Source of the DNA: Plectrocnemia conspersa
Taxonomy: Eukaryota; Arthropoda; Insecta; Trichoptera; Polycentropodidae
Length of the DNA stretch: 64,000 nt
Reading direction: 5' to 3'
NCBI GenBank assembly: GCA_009617715.1
Contig: VTFK01000188.1
Span: 186,001-250,000, forward strand
Under the pieces are notes generated by a model. That model was not told where the DNA came from. It made no database searches and saw only the letters and a program-made list of their open reading frames with translations. Both the position numbers and the translations under genes were made by a program. Each line of letters opens with the position of its first letter. The stretch's first letter is position 1. This document shows positions 12,351 to 25,780 of this stretch, one piece after another.

Positions 12351-13160
12351 TAGTAAACAAACGAGTATTTATGCACAATAACGGCGGCTGTCCGTATCGC
12401 TAATTGAACACCGCGATGAAATATACGCCCCGGGCGTGTACGCACGACGCCCTCTCTTTTTACCTCTTGTTTTTTTTTAGCTAACGAAAATTACGGCGCA
12501 TATACAAAGTGGTGGCTGATTTTTTTCGTTTTTGATTTTTTCATCGTGCCTACGCGTGAAAAATTTCCGCCAAATCACGGTACCGGCGCGAAATTGTTCG
12601 TAATATTTCAATCGGCTGTGTAAATGAAAAATCGGCCTTTATTGTGAAAACTCTGCCGCCCGGGGGCGCCGGCCCGTGTGACCGTTGCGTCCCTGTTTTT
12701 ACCACCTACCGCAACCGTCGACGGCGGTCGTAAACATCTGAATGGCTAAAACGAAAATAAAGCCTACATTTTCTTTCGGGATTGAAAAATAAATTCATTG
12801 GCCACGCGAGAAAACCAAAACTCGGCTGGAAAAACGAACGCGGTACTAAAAATTATACTAGCGAATTCAACCATAAATATACACACTGGATAAATCACCT
12901 TTTTGCAACATTGACACTGTGTGTGTTACAACCACTTACACAATTTATTGAATATAGAAGTCGTTCTAACGACTATTTCAAACAAACAAAAAGAGAAATC
13001 AAGGGCGACAAACAGTATATTCAGAACAATGAAAGAGATATCTAATGGCCAAATAATTGTCAATAATTAAAATTGCACGGACTACCTAATAGCACGAGAC
13101 GTTAATCACCCTTAAGTACCACTAAAAAACCTTTGATTGAAAAGGACACGCATTAGACCA
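12351..13160. other. Strongest G+C-rich, CpG-rich island in the window
   Basis: The line at 12661-12720 is about 68% G+C by hand count, including a CGGGGGCGCC core near 12661-12670. CG dinucleotides are frequent from 12370 to 12740. Past 12780 the composition falls, although an 87-codon frame without a motif runs from 12782 to 13045. An enhancer or a CpG-rich promoter is possible. I see no TATA box or initiator that could be tied to a transcript. Confidence 0.4.
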
Positions 13161-16100
13161 TCCATTCTACCCTGCAAACATTACTATTGTAATATATTTT
13201 AAAATATTTCCCGCATGAAAATCGACAAATCGATTATTACACATAAAAATAAATTATCTTATCTGAAAATTTCTTTTCAAAATTAAATTTATATTTTTGT
13301 TAGACGTGCATCTTAAAATTATTCTCTAATGACATTATAAAAAGTAGGTTGCTTAACAGTTTACATAAAATACCACACATCTTAATTAAAATAATGATCA
13401 ACAGGATTTATAAAACCGAAATAAAACCTCCTTTGCATCTTTATGTTACATAAAGAGAAGAAGTAAAAATGTTTCCATAACGAATTCGAACAAATGTTGT
13501 ATAAAATAATTCGTATAATTCCATCTACCATATTTACAATATAGCATTTTTGTCAAATTATATATGCGGTGAAAAATTTTACATGCAAAGAATTACTGTC
13601 AAAGTAATGTGGGCATGACATTATAATATTATTTAATTATATATGTACATTTATAAATTTCATAACCATATACAATTATCAACCCTTATTTGCTATACTT
13701 ATTTAATTATTATTTTTTTTAAATATAAATTGTTTTGAGGGTATTCTATAAGTATTATTTCTCTTTTTTCTACATCGTTTATTACAGTCAAATTTAAATA
13801 TGTTTATATGATGTTACCATATATATATAAAATTATTTATTTGCTTTTATTGAAATGTTACGCTATATAAACCGCTACGTTATATTAAATTATGTATGTA
13901 CTATATAACGTGCATATACATTTGTTCATAAAATATACTACTTTTATTCTAAGCTTGCATGAAAATATTTCTTTACGCATATTACGAAACGTGTTCAACC
14001 GTATATTATTTTTGGCACAGAAATATTTCAGCTGATAATAAAATTTCCATATGTTCGTTATTGCTTCTTATGTATATATAATAAAACAATCTAAATGTGC
14101 ACGAAACTTACTGTGTATGTAATTTTGGTATACCTGAATTGTGATTAATATATTAATTTATCTCTGATTGTAAGTGCTTGCTTAGCTTTTCTAGCAAATT
14201 TTCTACATAGTTTTGAATCTAGAGCAACATTGTTATTATATTTCATTAGGCGTTTCTTATATTAAATTATTCTTAGAAAACGTACGCCAGCTTTAGGCAA
14301 TACCATATTATTGATTCCAAATCTATTATCATCAAAATTTTGTTTTTAATTTATTGCATAAATGAATTTATAGTATATAAAATATTTTATACATTTTTGA
14401 TTTGCAAAATAATAATAAATTTTAAATTTAAATCATTTTTCAAACATGATTTTGCCACAAAAATCAGACGCTGCGTTTACAATAAAATTGCTTATTTTTT
14501 GTTAAACAGATATTTATGGCAATAACATATATTTTCTTGAGATTAAAACTGTTTTTTTTTTTCATTTTGCCTACACTAAATTGAACTAAATATTGTATTC
14601 TTATTTTGACTAGAATCAACAATGAAACGGCAATTTTTTTATGTACGTTGAAAATGCAAATTAATTTTAATGTACATATATGATCAGAGAAACAGTCAAG
14701 GAATAAATAAAATACATTTTCGTTTATATTTAATTGATATCTTATGAAAAATACAATATTTTCTTTTTATGTGTATATATGTATGTCAAGCTTAACAACA
14801 CAACTGCTTACTGCAGGTCTTTGATTTAGACATGGAACAGCAGCTGGTCGTAGTAGAGGGCAATAACTATGTAATACCAATGAGTATATATATCATTAGT
14901 ACGTTGAATATGTTCTCTAAAATAAAACAAAATTAGATGATAATTAGGTGCAGTTTGTTCTTAAGTAGCCCTTTTGCAATTGTAGTTATAAATTTTATAT
15001 AAAAATTGCATAAAGTGCTTTGTAATTATTTTTTTTTTAACTAAAATAAATAAATAGGGTATTATGTTTAAAAGGTTTTCACCGCACAACCCATAGCAAG
15101 TATTAGAAAAGCGTCTCTACTTAAATTTAGCAGCTTTTTCTCAAATGAATTCTTATAAATTCTCTGCCAAATAATCTTTAAAAAATTGATTATTTACATA
15201 ATGCACTTTTTTTGTAAAAAAAAGAATAACCAAATTCTAAGTAAACAGTTAGCAATGTTTTTTTTTTTTATTTTTCTGTGGTAACTTGACAGACATAATT
15301 AATATATAGCGTAATTGCAGCAAGGTAAATTTGTATCAACTATGTCATTTAGCCATTTAAACATAACGAACCATAAATACATGTAAGTAATAAAACCACT
15401 AAGTTATTAATATCAATTATTATGAGTATTATAATTTATAATCATTTATGTCAAATTGCAGCTTAAACTGATTTTCAATATTAGGACATTTTTATAAATA
15501 ATAAAATTATATAAATTAGACTCTGACTTTAATAAAATAATCATACAATATTTAATTAAGACATGCAAAAAAATTTTATGTCGCTCCTCAATATTTACTA
15601 CAAATTAACTAAAATAAAGATTATTTTAGTTATCAAGTAAAATGAAATGTTAGCTATGAATTTTATAATTTTGATCGAAAAATCTCACAGATCTATATTT
15701 CAATAAAAGCACTTTCTCAAAAATATCTGTAAAAATGGTTTATTCTTTTTTAAGTAAAAGGCAACTGAAAAACACTATATTATAAACTATTGAAAAAGTT
15801 ACGGTATCTTAAAAAAATATGGCAACTAAATTGTACAATATAAAATATTTACTTAGAAAATCTTTCATAATATATTTTTTAATTTCCATTTATTTTTCAA
15901 ATTTATTAAAAAGCGTCTCTCTTAGTTTTTCGTAAAACGTTTTCAGTTCATAAACTTGTTAGTAAAATTAACATTTTTTCCTCATTATTTGGAGTAATAG
16001 TGTAATTTATTATTTAGTAAATGCTCACTAGTTATGAAGAATAAGAATATGATATTTTTAATAAGATCTATTATTTTTAAATAACAGATCTTATTACATT

Positions 16101-16360
16101 GTCATCACATAAAGTATCTTAAACATACGCAAGTAGCAAAAAATAAACTAAATTTTAGTTTTGACAAAAACTGGCAGAAACTGAACATTTATTGAGTCCT
16201 AAATAATTTTTAATTTTCATCAATATTTTCACCACAAAAATTAAATAATTACCAAATATATGTATTATTAAAATATATATTCTTTAAATTCAAGTGTTAT
16301 TGTGAATCTCACAGTGTTATTCAATTCAATTTAATTTTATAATAGCCTCAGAATGATAGT
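13161..16360. other. AT-rich gene desert segment
   Basis: No gene is recognised. It holds many A/T runs and a few short frames without motifs (for example 14340-14525). A small more balanced patch lies at about 14810-14890. The hairpin at 16059-16096 is listed separately. Confidence 0.5.
16059..16096. repeat. AT-rich inverted repeat, 17-bp arms with one mismatch
   Basis: The left arm, 16059-16075, contains AATAAGATCT. The right arm, 16080-16096, contains AGATCTTATT. A 4-base loop separates them. The single mismatch would be tolerated as G-U in one RNA strand. It may be the footprint of a tiny inverted-repeat element or chance in AT-rich DNA. Confidence 0.75.
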
Positions 16361-17200
16361 CTAATTATATATGTAGCGATAATTCGAAGCTGGCGATTCT
16401 CACAAACAAGTAAAAAAAGAAGCAGCTTAGCAAGAGAGAAAGCTTTGAAATATTTGGGTAAGCAAGCCATAACCGCAATGTGTTGCCATCGAGGGGTAGA
16501 AAAACATAAATACGAAGTGTCAAAGGAAGAAAACTTTTTTTCACCCGTTTCTGCCGAGCGGTGCCGGTGATTTTTTTCTCTCGCTCAACGTTTTTCTTAC
16601 AATTAATCAGCAAGCCTTCTGGGTGTGCGTGAAGCTACGTTATTAAACATTCAATAAATATAAGTAATCGCACCCTCGGTGCGGTTTTATTGCCCCATAA
16701 CGACTGTTTTATGACTGCCTCCACGAGATATGAAAATATTATGGACAATACAGGCAGGGTACACGTTTTTGTTTCAATATCCCAACCCGGATTTGCTGTG
16801 CAACCGTTGCAGGATTAATGTCCGTACGAGCACTGATGAAAAATTACACGAGCGTATATATCGGGTCATACCTGGGCGTGCTTATTCTCTAATTTATGTA
16901 TTCAATATGATATTTTAATTACCAGTACCCGTATTAATTACGGTATTAACGCGCTAAGGATGTTATTGCATTTTGCAGTTGCACGAGGCGACGTTTTTGC
17001 CTCTAAGTTGGGACGGCTTAATTGTATATTTAATTAAAGTCTTATATGATAATTTGACCCAGTCTTGATTAAATGTTTTGTTAAGGGTTAAACCAAGTAT
17101 TTACGTTAAAAAGTTGGACCAATAAATCCCGTCGGGCTTTATCGCGAAATAAAATTGTAATTAAAGTGGTTCCGCGAAAATAACGATCGATATTTCCAAT
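16361..17200. other. G+C-richer island with homeodomain-like cores
   Basis: The composition is balanced compared with the flanks. From 16810 to 17110 it contains several TAAT cores (AGGATTAATG near 16812, TTAATTACC near 16915, TATTAATTACGG near 16930) and the word AATTTATGTAT at 16891-16901. The frames here (82 codons minus, 62 codons plus) carry no motif. Candidate enhancer; the homeodomain reading is inference from short words. Confidence 0.35.
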
Positions 17201-18600
17201 ACTTATTAAATAATAATCACAAGATTTAAAAGTTAAATTTGCAAATCTGAATTATAATTTATAATTTATTATCGTTTTTTGCTATATTACATCTGAGATA
17301 CATCGTTAAGCTAAGCTAAATAAATAATGTTATCTATACATGGTAGCCCACAAATATAATTTTATCACATGAATTATTAATGATTTCATATAAGCACCAA
17401 TTTTATGGGTCTTCTCAGTCTCTGCTTATAGTCGGCGTAGCTCTACTTGATAAGAGTTTTGATTTACTTTCGTGAAAAAGTTCTAAGAAGTTCTAATAAA
17501 AAGGAATTTTAAATAAAAGTAGCAGTACACATGTCTGTGGTATTTTGGTCGCCAAATTTCACTTTAACGGGCAATAGATTTAATCCAATTTGCTAGATTC
17601 GGTAACCTCGCACTTGTCATTGCACATTCAACTTGTTGTCAATGTAATACATTTTTTGTTTGAATATAAAAACACCAAACGGCCATCATGGCAATGAGTT
17701 TAGCTAATCCATATAGTGTTACGTACGGCATAGCAAAGTACTACCAACTTTCCGGCTTGATAGTTAAGACTAATTGCATTTGCTTTATGTCGCTTTTAAC
17801 ACGTAAAATTTTACGAGCTATTTTCTCACGGTCAATATCAATAAAAGCTTTGTTAATATAAAGTAATAATATTATCAATAATAAAGATAAAGAACAATGT
17901 GTTCCAATTGATAAAAGCATAGCCTCGTTATTTAAAGTTATGGAACTTTCATTTTCGTGTTTTCATGTCCATTTTCATATTCTTTATTTTTTTTATTATA
18001 ATTAAAAAATTTTTTTGCTTTATTGAGAAATAAAAATATTTTTTAAATTGTTTCAAATCAAGACACATTCACTATGTATTATCAAGGTAAGCGAAATTTA
18101 AAATTAAAATTAATTAAAAATCAAAATACTTTTTTTAGAAATATTAAAAAACAATTTTAAAATCCCCGTATTTATAAGTCATTTTAATTTAAATATATCA
18201 TGTATATGCTTTTTAAATTATAAATAAAATAATGAAGATACTTCTGCATTATTTTAAAAATATTTTTAATATAAAACAGAACTATTTTCAATTTAACACA
18301 AACATTTATTTTACATATAAATGTAATATGCCGACTTTTATTATTGTATGGTTTTTTACAATGATGCGTTGTTTTTATTAAATATTTACAAATAATTACT
18401 ACAATCATATTTCATATTATGATATTATGATATTATTAAAATATGTCATTTATGTTCTTAAGATTTGATAAATTACATTAAAATAAATAAGGTACCTTAA
18501 AAAGCATTTCTCATTATAGATATTTAACTGAATCTTAAAAACTGTCTAGTTGAAAAGTTAATCGCTTCTTTTTAAAAATATATATTTAAAATGTTTTAAT
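17201..18600. other. AT-rich stretch with a moderate patch
   Basis: No gene is recognised. A moderately G+C-richer patch spans about 17400-17840. TTAAGCTAAGCTAAATAAAT near 17307-17326 resembles the 3' end of the LINE family and might be a tiny tail remnant, but it is too short to call. From 17850 to 18600 the sequence is plain AT-rich. Confidence 0.4.
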
Positions 18601-19230
18601 TTCACATTCGATACACCATTCAATAAATTTCCACTAAATCGTTAGTGGGAAACACTCCATTACATCGGACGAATTTCCCAATCGAATTTTTCAAGTCAGT
18701 GCGGCTAAGGCATAGTTTCCGGGAACGTTTCAATACAAAAATAAGTCCACAAATAACTCGTACGTTTTACCAAAAAAGAAAAGAAAAGAAAAAAATCCGC
18801 CAATTACTTTACCCGGCATCCTCGGCAAGCTCCTATCGAACGGACTTAATTTATTGTACAAAAACAGATTGATTAATAGCGTAATTTATTTTAGGCGAAG
18901 GCGCCCGGTAAGATTGGAATAATTAAAACAGAATAAAATATGACGGTTAATTGTGCGTCGTTAGTATCCTATTGACTGGTGAAAATTAGTTGACTATAAT
19001 ATGATTTTAATGCCGTCCAATTCGATCGGCTGCACCTAGAGTGAAGCTTTCGTGTCTATGTAAGCTTAGTTAAGCTTGGAAATCTTTCTCCAGCACAAAA
19101 GGCATTCTGGTGCAAATAAGGAATTTAATATTGCGCCGAAGCAGTCTCCAGTAATATAGCTCGCACTAATTGCGCGATCGGGTGTGTTTGCTCGGCGATG
19201 CTTGGTTCTTTATTTTTGTTCTAGAATCAA
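18601..19230. other. G+C-richer island
   Basis: Balanced sequence runs from about 18640 to 19210, with CG-containing words (GTGCGGC, CCCGGCATCC, GCGCGATCGGG). It includes a purine-only run near 18773-18796 and a 75-codon frame without motif. Candidate conserved noncoding element. Confidence 0.35.
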
Positions 19231-19490
19231 CACTTCATAGAAAATTCATATTAAAGTAAACACGACTGACTTTTGTAATTTATTATAAATGAGTACTATA
19301 TAATCCTGAATTTCAAAGCAGCTATTTAATCAAATTTATTTGAAGGTTCATTTCAAACTATTTTTGCAATAATTAAATTTTTGACAAGATCCTCACACAT
19401 TAATATGTCTTATAGATTTATGTTTAATAAAATATATATAAGAAGTTCATATTTACAACTAAGATTTATCTCAAAAACAAGATATAAACC
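19231..19490. other. AT-rich spacer
   Basis: Plain AT-rich DNA between two islands; nothing further is seen. Confidence 0.45.
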
Positions 19491-20395
19491 AGCCAAAAGC
19501 ATCTCAATGAATGGCGATAATCATACGTAAAGTAAAAGGATTCCACGCAATACGCATCAACGCACCTTATTTCTACATCAAAGCTTTGAAAAGTGCTTAG
19601 GCTGAAATTTAAACGGCGCTCATTTATATTTCCTATATTTAAATGAATTTATTTTATAATTTAAATTATATTCTGTAACATTAAGCATTTACAAAACATC
19701 AGATTTTAAAATACATATTTTTACATTCTCTACAAATAAATAAATTAAATGCTATAGTGTGCTTTTGCATTGCGATGCTTTTTTAACGATATCAAATGAG
19801 CATCGAAGCGCTTTTAAAAGCTTTAATCCGCCGCAAACGTAATTCGAAATTGCTAACATGTGCACTGAATCGCATTACCGTACACAGATGAAATTGTAAC
19901 GATAATACCCGTTCATTATTGAGCTTTGAAATGCAGTCATTGATTTATGTCGTCTATACATATTGATGTATATTTTTATTTATTTATTCTATAACGATTC
20001 CGTTTTGAAAGAGCTTCTGGTCTGATAAATCACGAGCAAAGGTTTAATTAATAGGCCTGCATGACGGGAATGAAACCGCACGTATATGCGAGTTTGAAGA
20101 CACAAAGAAAGAGGGGGTTGACCGCGAATCCCGAAATTGGCAATGCGTCGGTTGGGGTATGGTTAGGATAGGTTTGGGGTCGACCCGCGGCGCCAATGAC
20201 ATTAGGCCACACATCAATATAGGCCCTGTCCATTTCGGCGGTGACCCACCAGCCCGTCATTCTGCAATGACGTGACTGGCCTTTCGATTAGATTGCCTAT
20301 TTTCACGCCCCAATGCACTTATGGATCGGCAATAAATATTCGCACAGCGAGCTCCCTGGCGGCGCATGTGTTATGCCGGAAGTAAAAAAGTGACT
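19491..20395. other. G+C-richer island, strongest at 20030-20395
   Basis: The line at 20161-20220 is about 53% G+C by hand count. The 3' half holds CGACCCGCGGCGCC and a TGACGTGA-like word near 20269, which is close to a CRE/ATF half-site. A 70-codon minus-strand frame (20048-20260) reads through the island with non-repetitive residues but no family motif and no obvious splice context. Regulatory element is the preferred reading; a short exon is the alternative. Confidence 0.38.
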
Positions 20396-21600
20396 ATAAC
20401 AAAAAAAATCTTAAATAAAAAATAGTTATTAAAATAAATAATACTTTTGCAATATGCGATATTTTGCATAGTTTCCAATACCATAATTTTATTATTAAAA
20501 ATAATATAGAATTGTTTGTATTTAATGATTCGCGATAGTTAGTTGTCCAACACAAACCTCTATTTTTATCCTGTTCAATATCATATTCATCAAGCTCGTA
20601 ATATTTTATTGTATTTTTAACTTTGATAGTCGAACCTCCATGAGCAGTACCATCTGAATTATGAATATGATACATATAATAATTATGTATTATTAAATAG
20701 CTTTTGTTAGTAATGTGCGTTTTAAAGATCAGTATAATATCTATCTGTTAATTTTTTACATTTTTTTTTCTTGCCCATTATTAAGCAAGCCATTGGCGTT
20801 CCAAACTAACAATCTGAACAAGTTGATAATTTTGATATTTTGGTAACGAGTATGGTTATATATTGTAGCATTATGGATATGATTTTAATACAAAACACAC
20901 ACTATAAGACTCGAAGACAACACCAAAAGGAACTATATAGAACTACTGAAAACTATGAAAACTTGCAACCTACTGGGCAACTGACATATTGGTCTTCTGA
21001 TAAAAGAAGAATTCTGGATTATCGGATCATAATTACTGTGTGTAAAAGAGTAATTATGATCCATTCACAATAAGAGAACAAACTAGACAGTATTTTAGGA
21101 ATCTTTGAACGATTTAATATCATTTGATATATCAACACGAATAAAAAACACAAACCTTGTACTTTTACTTTCAAAATATACGTCTCACAATTATTATTAT
21201 ATATTACAATACAATGATTAATGTTTCAAGAATGAAATATATATTAATTATTAGATACATAATTCAATCAATGTCGTTTCTAGCTTAAATATCATTTTGT
21301 TAATTTTAATGACAGCCTTCGCTTCAACTCGCTATCGAACTTGAGTATTATATATAAAATAAGTATTTTTTTATCGCATTTCGGGCATTATATCGAAGTT
21401 TTGATAGCAACTTTATTTAGCTATCAATCATACATTTCTGCGCATTTAAAATATTTTAATCAATATATGTATATTTATTACTTTATAATAAATAAAAACA
21501 TTATTGTATATATAATATTTCAAACAAAATGCGTATTAGTAATAAACTATAACATTATTTTATAATAATACAATAGCATCTGGTAAACCGCATCAATCAA
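20396..21600. other. AT-rich noncoding stretch
   Basis: No gene is recognised. Frames of 74-93 codons (20394-20675 minus, 20840-21073 plus, 21341-21565 plus) have no motif and A/T-driven composition. Confidence 0.45.
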
Positions 21601-21930
21601 CAAAACCACACTTGTAAATGCCACGCCAAGTTTTTCCTCTAAACCCATTACTCTTCATTAATTTTTGTTGCCATTCCTTATTTACAGTGGATCCTCGCCC
21701 GAGGCCCAAAGCTGGGCCGAGGTCCGAAAAAGCTCTTTTAGCATTTTTACAACGAAAAAGTTACCGTCGATTTCCACAAAAATCCCCGGGCTTATCCTTC
21801 AACGTCGTTAAATAACGAGCACCTTTGCACGAAGCAAAAAATAACTTTTTCGATAACAACGATGCACAGGAAGCTACTGTAGAACTGCAAGACCAGAAAC
21901 CAGAGCTTAATGGTTTCACAAAATTTCGTA
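21601..21930. other. G+C-richer island
   Basis: A compact block, strongest near 21690-21730. A 6-bp inverted repeat GGCCCA / TGGGCC is separated by AAGC. Two partly overlapping frames on the plus strand carry no motif. Candidate noncoding element. Confidence 0.33.
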
Positions 21931-22138
21931 TTACGGTCAAATTTTTATTATATACGATACAATTTTACTCAAACAGCAGATGGGAGCTTACAGAAAAAGT
22001 TTGCTTGGGTAAAGTCATATATATTAATATATATATTATATATATATGTATATATATATTTTATACATAAACAGTTTTGTAAATACAATGTGGCCCAAAA
22101 TTATGTTTATATCCCATATTACTATACAAAGTATGTCG

Positions 22139-22185
22139 TATAGTATTTGAGACATATCGTTCGTCGATATGTCTCAATTACTATA
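22139..22185. repeat. Hairpin with 21-bp arms, one mismatch, 5-base loop
   Basis: The arms lie at 22139-22159 and 22165-22185, with a perfect 13-bp core (TTGAGACATATCG against CGATATGTCTCAA). The words TTACTATACAAAGTAT and TTACTATACAAAATAT flank it as a direct repeat, upstream near 22119 and downstream near 22178. The loop is too short for a typical animal microRNA precursor. A foldback element or a replication-slippage palindrome is more likely. Confidence 0.85.
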
Positions 22186-23359
22186 CAAAATATCTTGATT
22201 ATTCTATATAGCTCTTATTACTAATATAATTTATGTTCTATTAAAATTATACATGGCAAGTAATAGTTAACATTCTTTTATTGAGTGCCTAATAATAATT
22301 CTTAGAGTTATCACAATAGAGGTTAAACGTAAATAAACTAAAGATTTTTGTTTTTTATGTAAAGTTAATTTAAACTACACAAAAATCATTGCAATGTATG
22401 TATGACTTGAAATCGATTTATAAAAGTTATAAAGGTATACGTTTGAAACATATCATTCCTGCCATAAAAACGAAAGCAATTACACAAAGTTCATTTCAAG
22501 TCCTTTTTACTGAGACTAGAAAGTTAAACTGGTTTAAAATAGAAAACTATTTATAGCTTAGTTCGTTAGTTAATTTAACTTTAATTGAAAATTATTAATA
22601 CTCAATTTTGGAACTTACAATAATAATTAAATTTATTGATAAAATAGCGAAATATTGTTATCAATATTTTTATAAAATAATAACAATGCTATTTAATGAG
22701 AAGAATAAAAAATGTGATAGAGGTGTATTTTTTTTATTTTTCATTAATAGTTCATTAGAAATGAGTTTTTTTTGGACCACCCTTTATATGTTTGTGCGTT
22801 CGTTGTATCGTTACCAAACAGTTTTTTTTCTTTCCAATTCTTGAATTAGAATATAGGCCGAAAATATTTTTCAAGTTATGCAAAACAGAGCAAGCGAAGA
22901 TTTATAGGGACAATCCTTTTTTTCGCTCCGGAAAGAAGAAAGCGTTTTCAAGACGTCTTTTGAAACAATAAATTAAGGATCTCACTCTCGCACCCCCACA
23001 GAATTACATTCCTATTTTCAGGGAAAAAAGTTTCATAACGTGAATTACTATAATGGATCGTTTCGTCAGTTCGTTCGAGAGTTTAATTTACATTATTTTC
23101 TTCGAAAAAAAAAAGTTATATTTATAATTTTAAATACAGTCTCATACAGTGTGATCGGAAAAATATTTACAGGTTTATTTTCAAAACTATATATAGTAAT
23201 ATTAAATAAAATGATAAAAATATGCATCGCATTTTTTTAATATTAAAAATGAATAATATGCTCGCTCGGATTGCAGATAATAAAACTAATTTGGAGAACA
23301 TACGAGCAAATCGTATTTTTTAATAATAATATTGTCTGTCGATAAACGACGATATGCGG

Positions 23360-23485
23360 TACGATAATTGGTTATTATAATGTTTCGCTCCTATATTATA
23401 GAAGCCAAACATACGCCTTAACTTGGGCAATGTACGTAAAAAATATATTTACGATAATTGGTTATTATAATGTTTTAGAAGCCAA
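23360..23485 (+). repeat. Direct duplication of a ~25-bp word, 90 bp apart
   Basis: ACGATAATTGGTTATTATAA followed by TGTTT occurs at 23361-23385 and again at 23451-23475. Both are followed by TAGAAGCCA, with about 15 extra bases before it in the first copy. This indicates a local duplication with a later indel. Confidence 0.85.
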
Positions 23486-23930
23486 TAATTATATAAATTA
23501 TCAAAATATCTTTTACTTGATTTTATAAAGGCATTTGGATTAAAGCATTTCTCCGTTCATATACGATAACTTTGCTGAGTAATAAGATCTTGAAAATTAT
23601 ACAATAATACATTTAGCGATGCTGAAAGGTAGCAGTTAGTCAGTCGACTACATCTACAGCTTTTGTAAGAACAAATCCACATTTGTGCTAATAATCTGAC
23701 ACGCTTTTAACTTGTCAGAATATTATAAATAATTTGCATGCTCAAAGGCTGATTGTATAGCATTGCAGTTATGCTATCTCTTCATCCATAAATGTTTCGT
23801 ATAATAGTTTCTATTAAACATTAAAATTATGACAGTTACTTTTTGATAAATTATTGTAAAATTCAGAACGCGTAGTTCATATGTTTAATAAATATGTTAC
23901 ATTTATTTATTTATATATCAATAGATAAAA

Positions 23931-24260
23931 AGGTTGCACCGCTAAACCCCACACATGAAGGATTCGCTGAGCCTAGAGAGCGTCGCATGATTTATGTAAG
24001 TTTTTACTGCGTTGCATAAATTTATTCAGCAATACATACACACATCGTATTCCAACGTCCTCTCTGGCTTTCTACGTACCACTCGTGAGTTTTACTAGGT
24101 TTGTGATTTTATGAATTTATGTATGACTCTAAAACCGAGGTCGCTTCACTGTTGGTTTCTTTGTTTCGGCCAATGGCGCGGAGGGTAGCAGGTGTCAACC
24201 CTTAGTACAGTCTTCCTATTATACGTCCGTGCAAAGAATATATGCTTATTATAATATCCG
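23931..24260. other. G+C-richer island
   Basis: Balanced block with GCCTAGAGAGCGTCGC near 23972 and GGCCAATGGCGCGG near 24169. The latter includes a CCAAT word. AATTTATGTAT occurs at 24114-24124. No coding frame is convincing. Candidate regulatory element. Confidence 0.35.
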
Positions 24261-25780
24261 CTACTGGTTAAATTTTGATAATTATCAAATTTTACTAAAC
24301 GATTCAATGTGAATTTCTTTAATTAAATCTAAAAAATCTATAATACTAAATAACACTTAATACAGCCTAACCAAACCAGAAAAAAGTTTTTTAACATCGT
24401 AAAAACTCACACAAAATTTAAAAAATACCATAACCGATAAGAATGTTAATAAATAAATTTTAAATTGAAACCTAATACGGAAAATATTTAAAATTTGCTT
24501 ATCTGATTTTTTTTTTTTTGGTGAAATTAAAAATTTATTCCTTAGAAATTTTTGTGTATTGTTAGCTGAGATATGGATTGATTAGCTACACTTTTTACTA
24601 TTTAATAATATATCTTAAAAATGAATTATTCTTGCAAGGATTTTATTTAAAACCTAATTAAATATGCTTGTCAAAATAATTAATTATTTATATTTTTGTT
24701 GAATTGAATTCACCGACACGTAAATACGTTAACGTAAAATTTTCGAATAATGCTTCTGGGTATTTTAGCAATGCTTTATTTTCTTTAAATAACGCCCGAC
24801 GACACGTTTCTGTAATTGTATTATGGAAAAGACCATTTATCAAATCAAGCACAGACGTGGAATATACAGTAGACACACAACGCCATGGAACTAATAGGTT
24901 TTCCGGCTCATTCTTCTGCTTCGTTGCCAGATAGGATGCAACGTCGAAACATACACACACATTTTCCCTTCTACAATATTTACAACGATGAGAAAACTAA
25001 CCAGCTGCAAATATCTTATAAATTAATATTTTTTCCCACATACGCATTACTTATTTAATTGAAGGCACTTTTTTATATAGGTTCTCAGATTAGTGTTCAA
25101 TATAACCCATGAATAGGCTCGAATTGAAGCCTCTCAATACGATGAATGAACTGGTTTATTATATATACTAAATTAAGCAGATAATGTGGCTGATATTAAA
25201 TACATATATACCTTAAATCTATTTGTAAAATATAATATCATAAAAATTCTAAACTTACATATATAAAAGTATTTAATTTTAAAATATATATAATTGCAAA
25301 AAAGTGTTCCTTAATGTTTTTAAAAAAAATACTTCATACTTAAACAAATTATTCTTGGAATAATAATCTATAATACTATATTATTGTACAATAATCCATT
25401 AGCTGTATTAAATATTTTGTATCTGGTTAGTCTAACATCTATGTTTCTAGTAAATTTACGAGTGTATTTTGTATTATTATCGGTTTTCAAATCAAAATTT
25501 CTTTCAACATAATTAATATTAAAACTTAATTAAATACTGTCAAAATACAGACCTTAAAATTATTATATTAATTATAGTAAAATAACATTATAAAACAAAC
25601 TTTTCCATCTACTTCACATATTGCTTCACTAAGCAATTTACCTGACAACTTAAAATATAATTTGCTGATTTTCATTAATTAATAAATAGTTTAATGAAAA
25701 TAATAATTAATTACAAAAATATTAAAACTTTCTAATACAACGTTTACTACAACTACTACAAATAAAATTAAGATGTTGAT
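24261..25780. other. AT-rich stretch with a small island at 24690-24960
   Basis: Mostly plain AT-rich DNA. The patch at 24690-24960 is more balanced and is open on both strands over about 230-270 bases, but neither translation shows a motif. Nothing else is seen. Confidence 0.4.

Larger units (their letters stand above)
21931..23930. other. AT-rich noncoding stretch
   Basis: No gene is recognised. An interrupted AT microsatellite lies at about 22017-22068. A slightly more balanced patch lies at about 22840-23090. The hairpin at 22139-22185 and the duplication at 23360-23485 are listed separately. Confidence 0.45.

Noticed and set aside
16059..16096. Possible microRNA precursor
   Set aside because: The stem is only 17 bp with a 4-base loop, too short for an animal pre-miRNA.
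5025..17310. CTGAGATACATCG shared at about 5026 and 17291
   Set aside because: A 13-base match without extension on either side; not enough to call a repeat family.
17307..17326. Third copy of the LINE 3' tail
   Set aside because: Only about 20 bases resemble the tail, with no matching sequence upstream.
20048..20260. 70-codon minus-strand frame starting MTGWW
   Set aside because: Looks non-random, but balanced-composition islands lose TAA stops by chance, and no domain or splice signals could be tied to it.
22139..22185. Possible microRNA precursor
   Set aside because: The 5-base loop and 47-base total length do not fit a Dicer substrate of normal size; I also recognised no conserved insect miRNA seed in the window.
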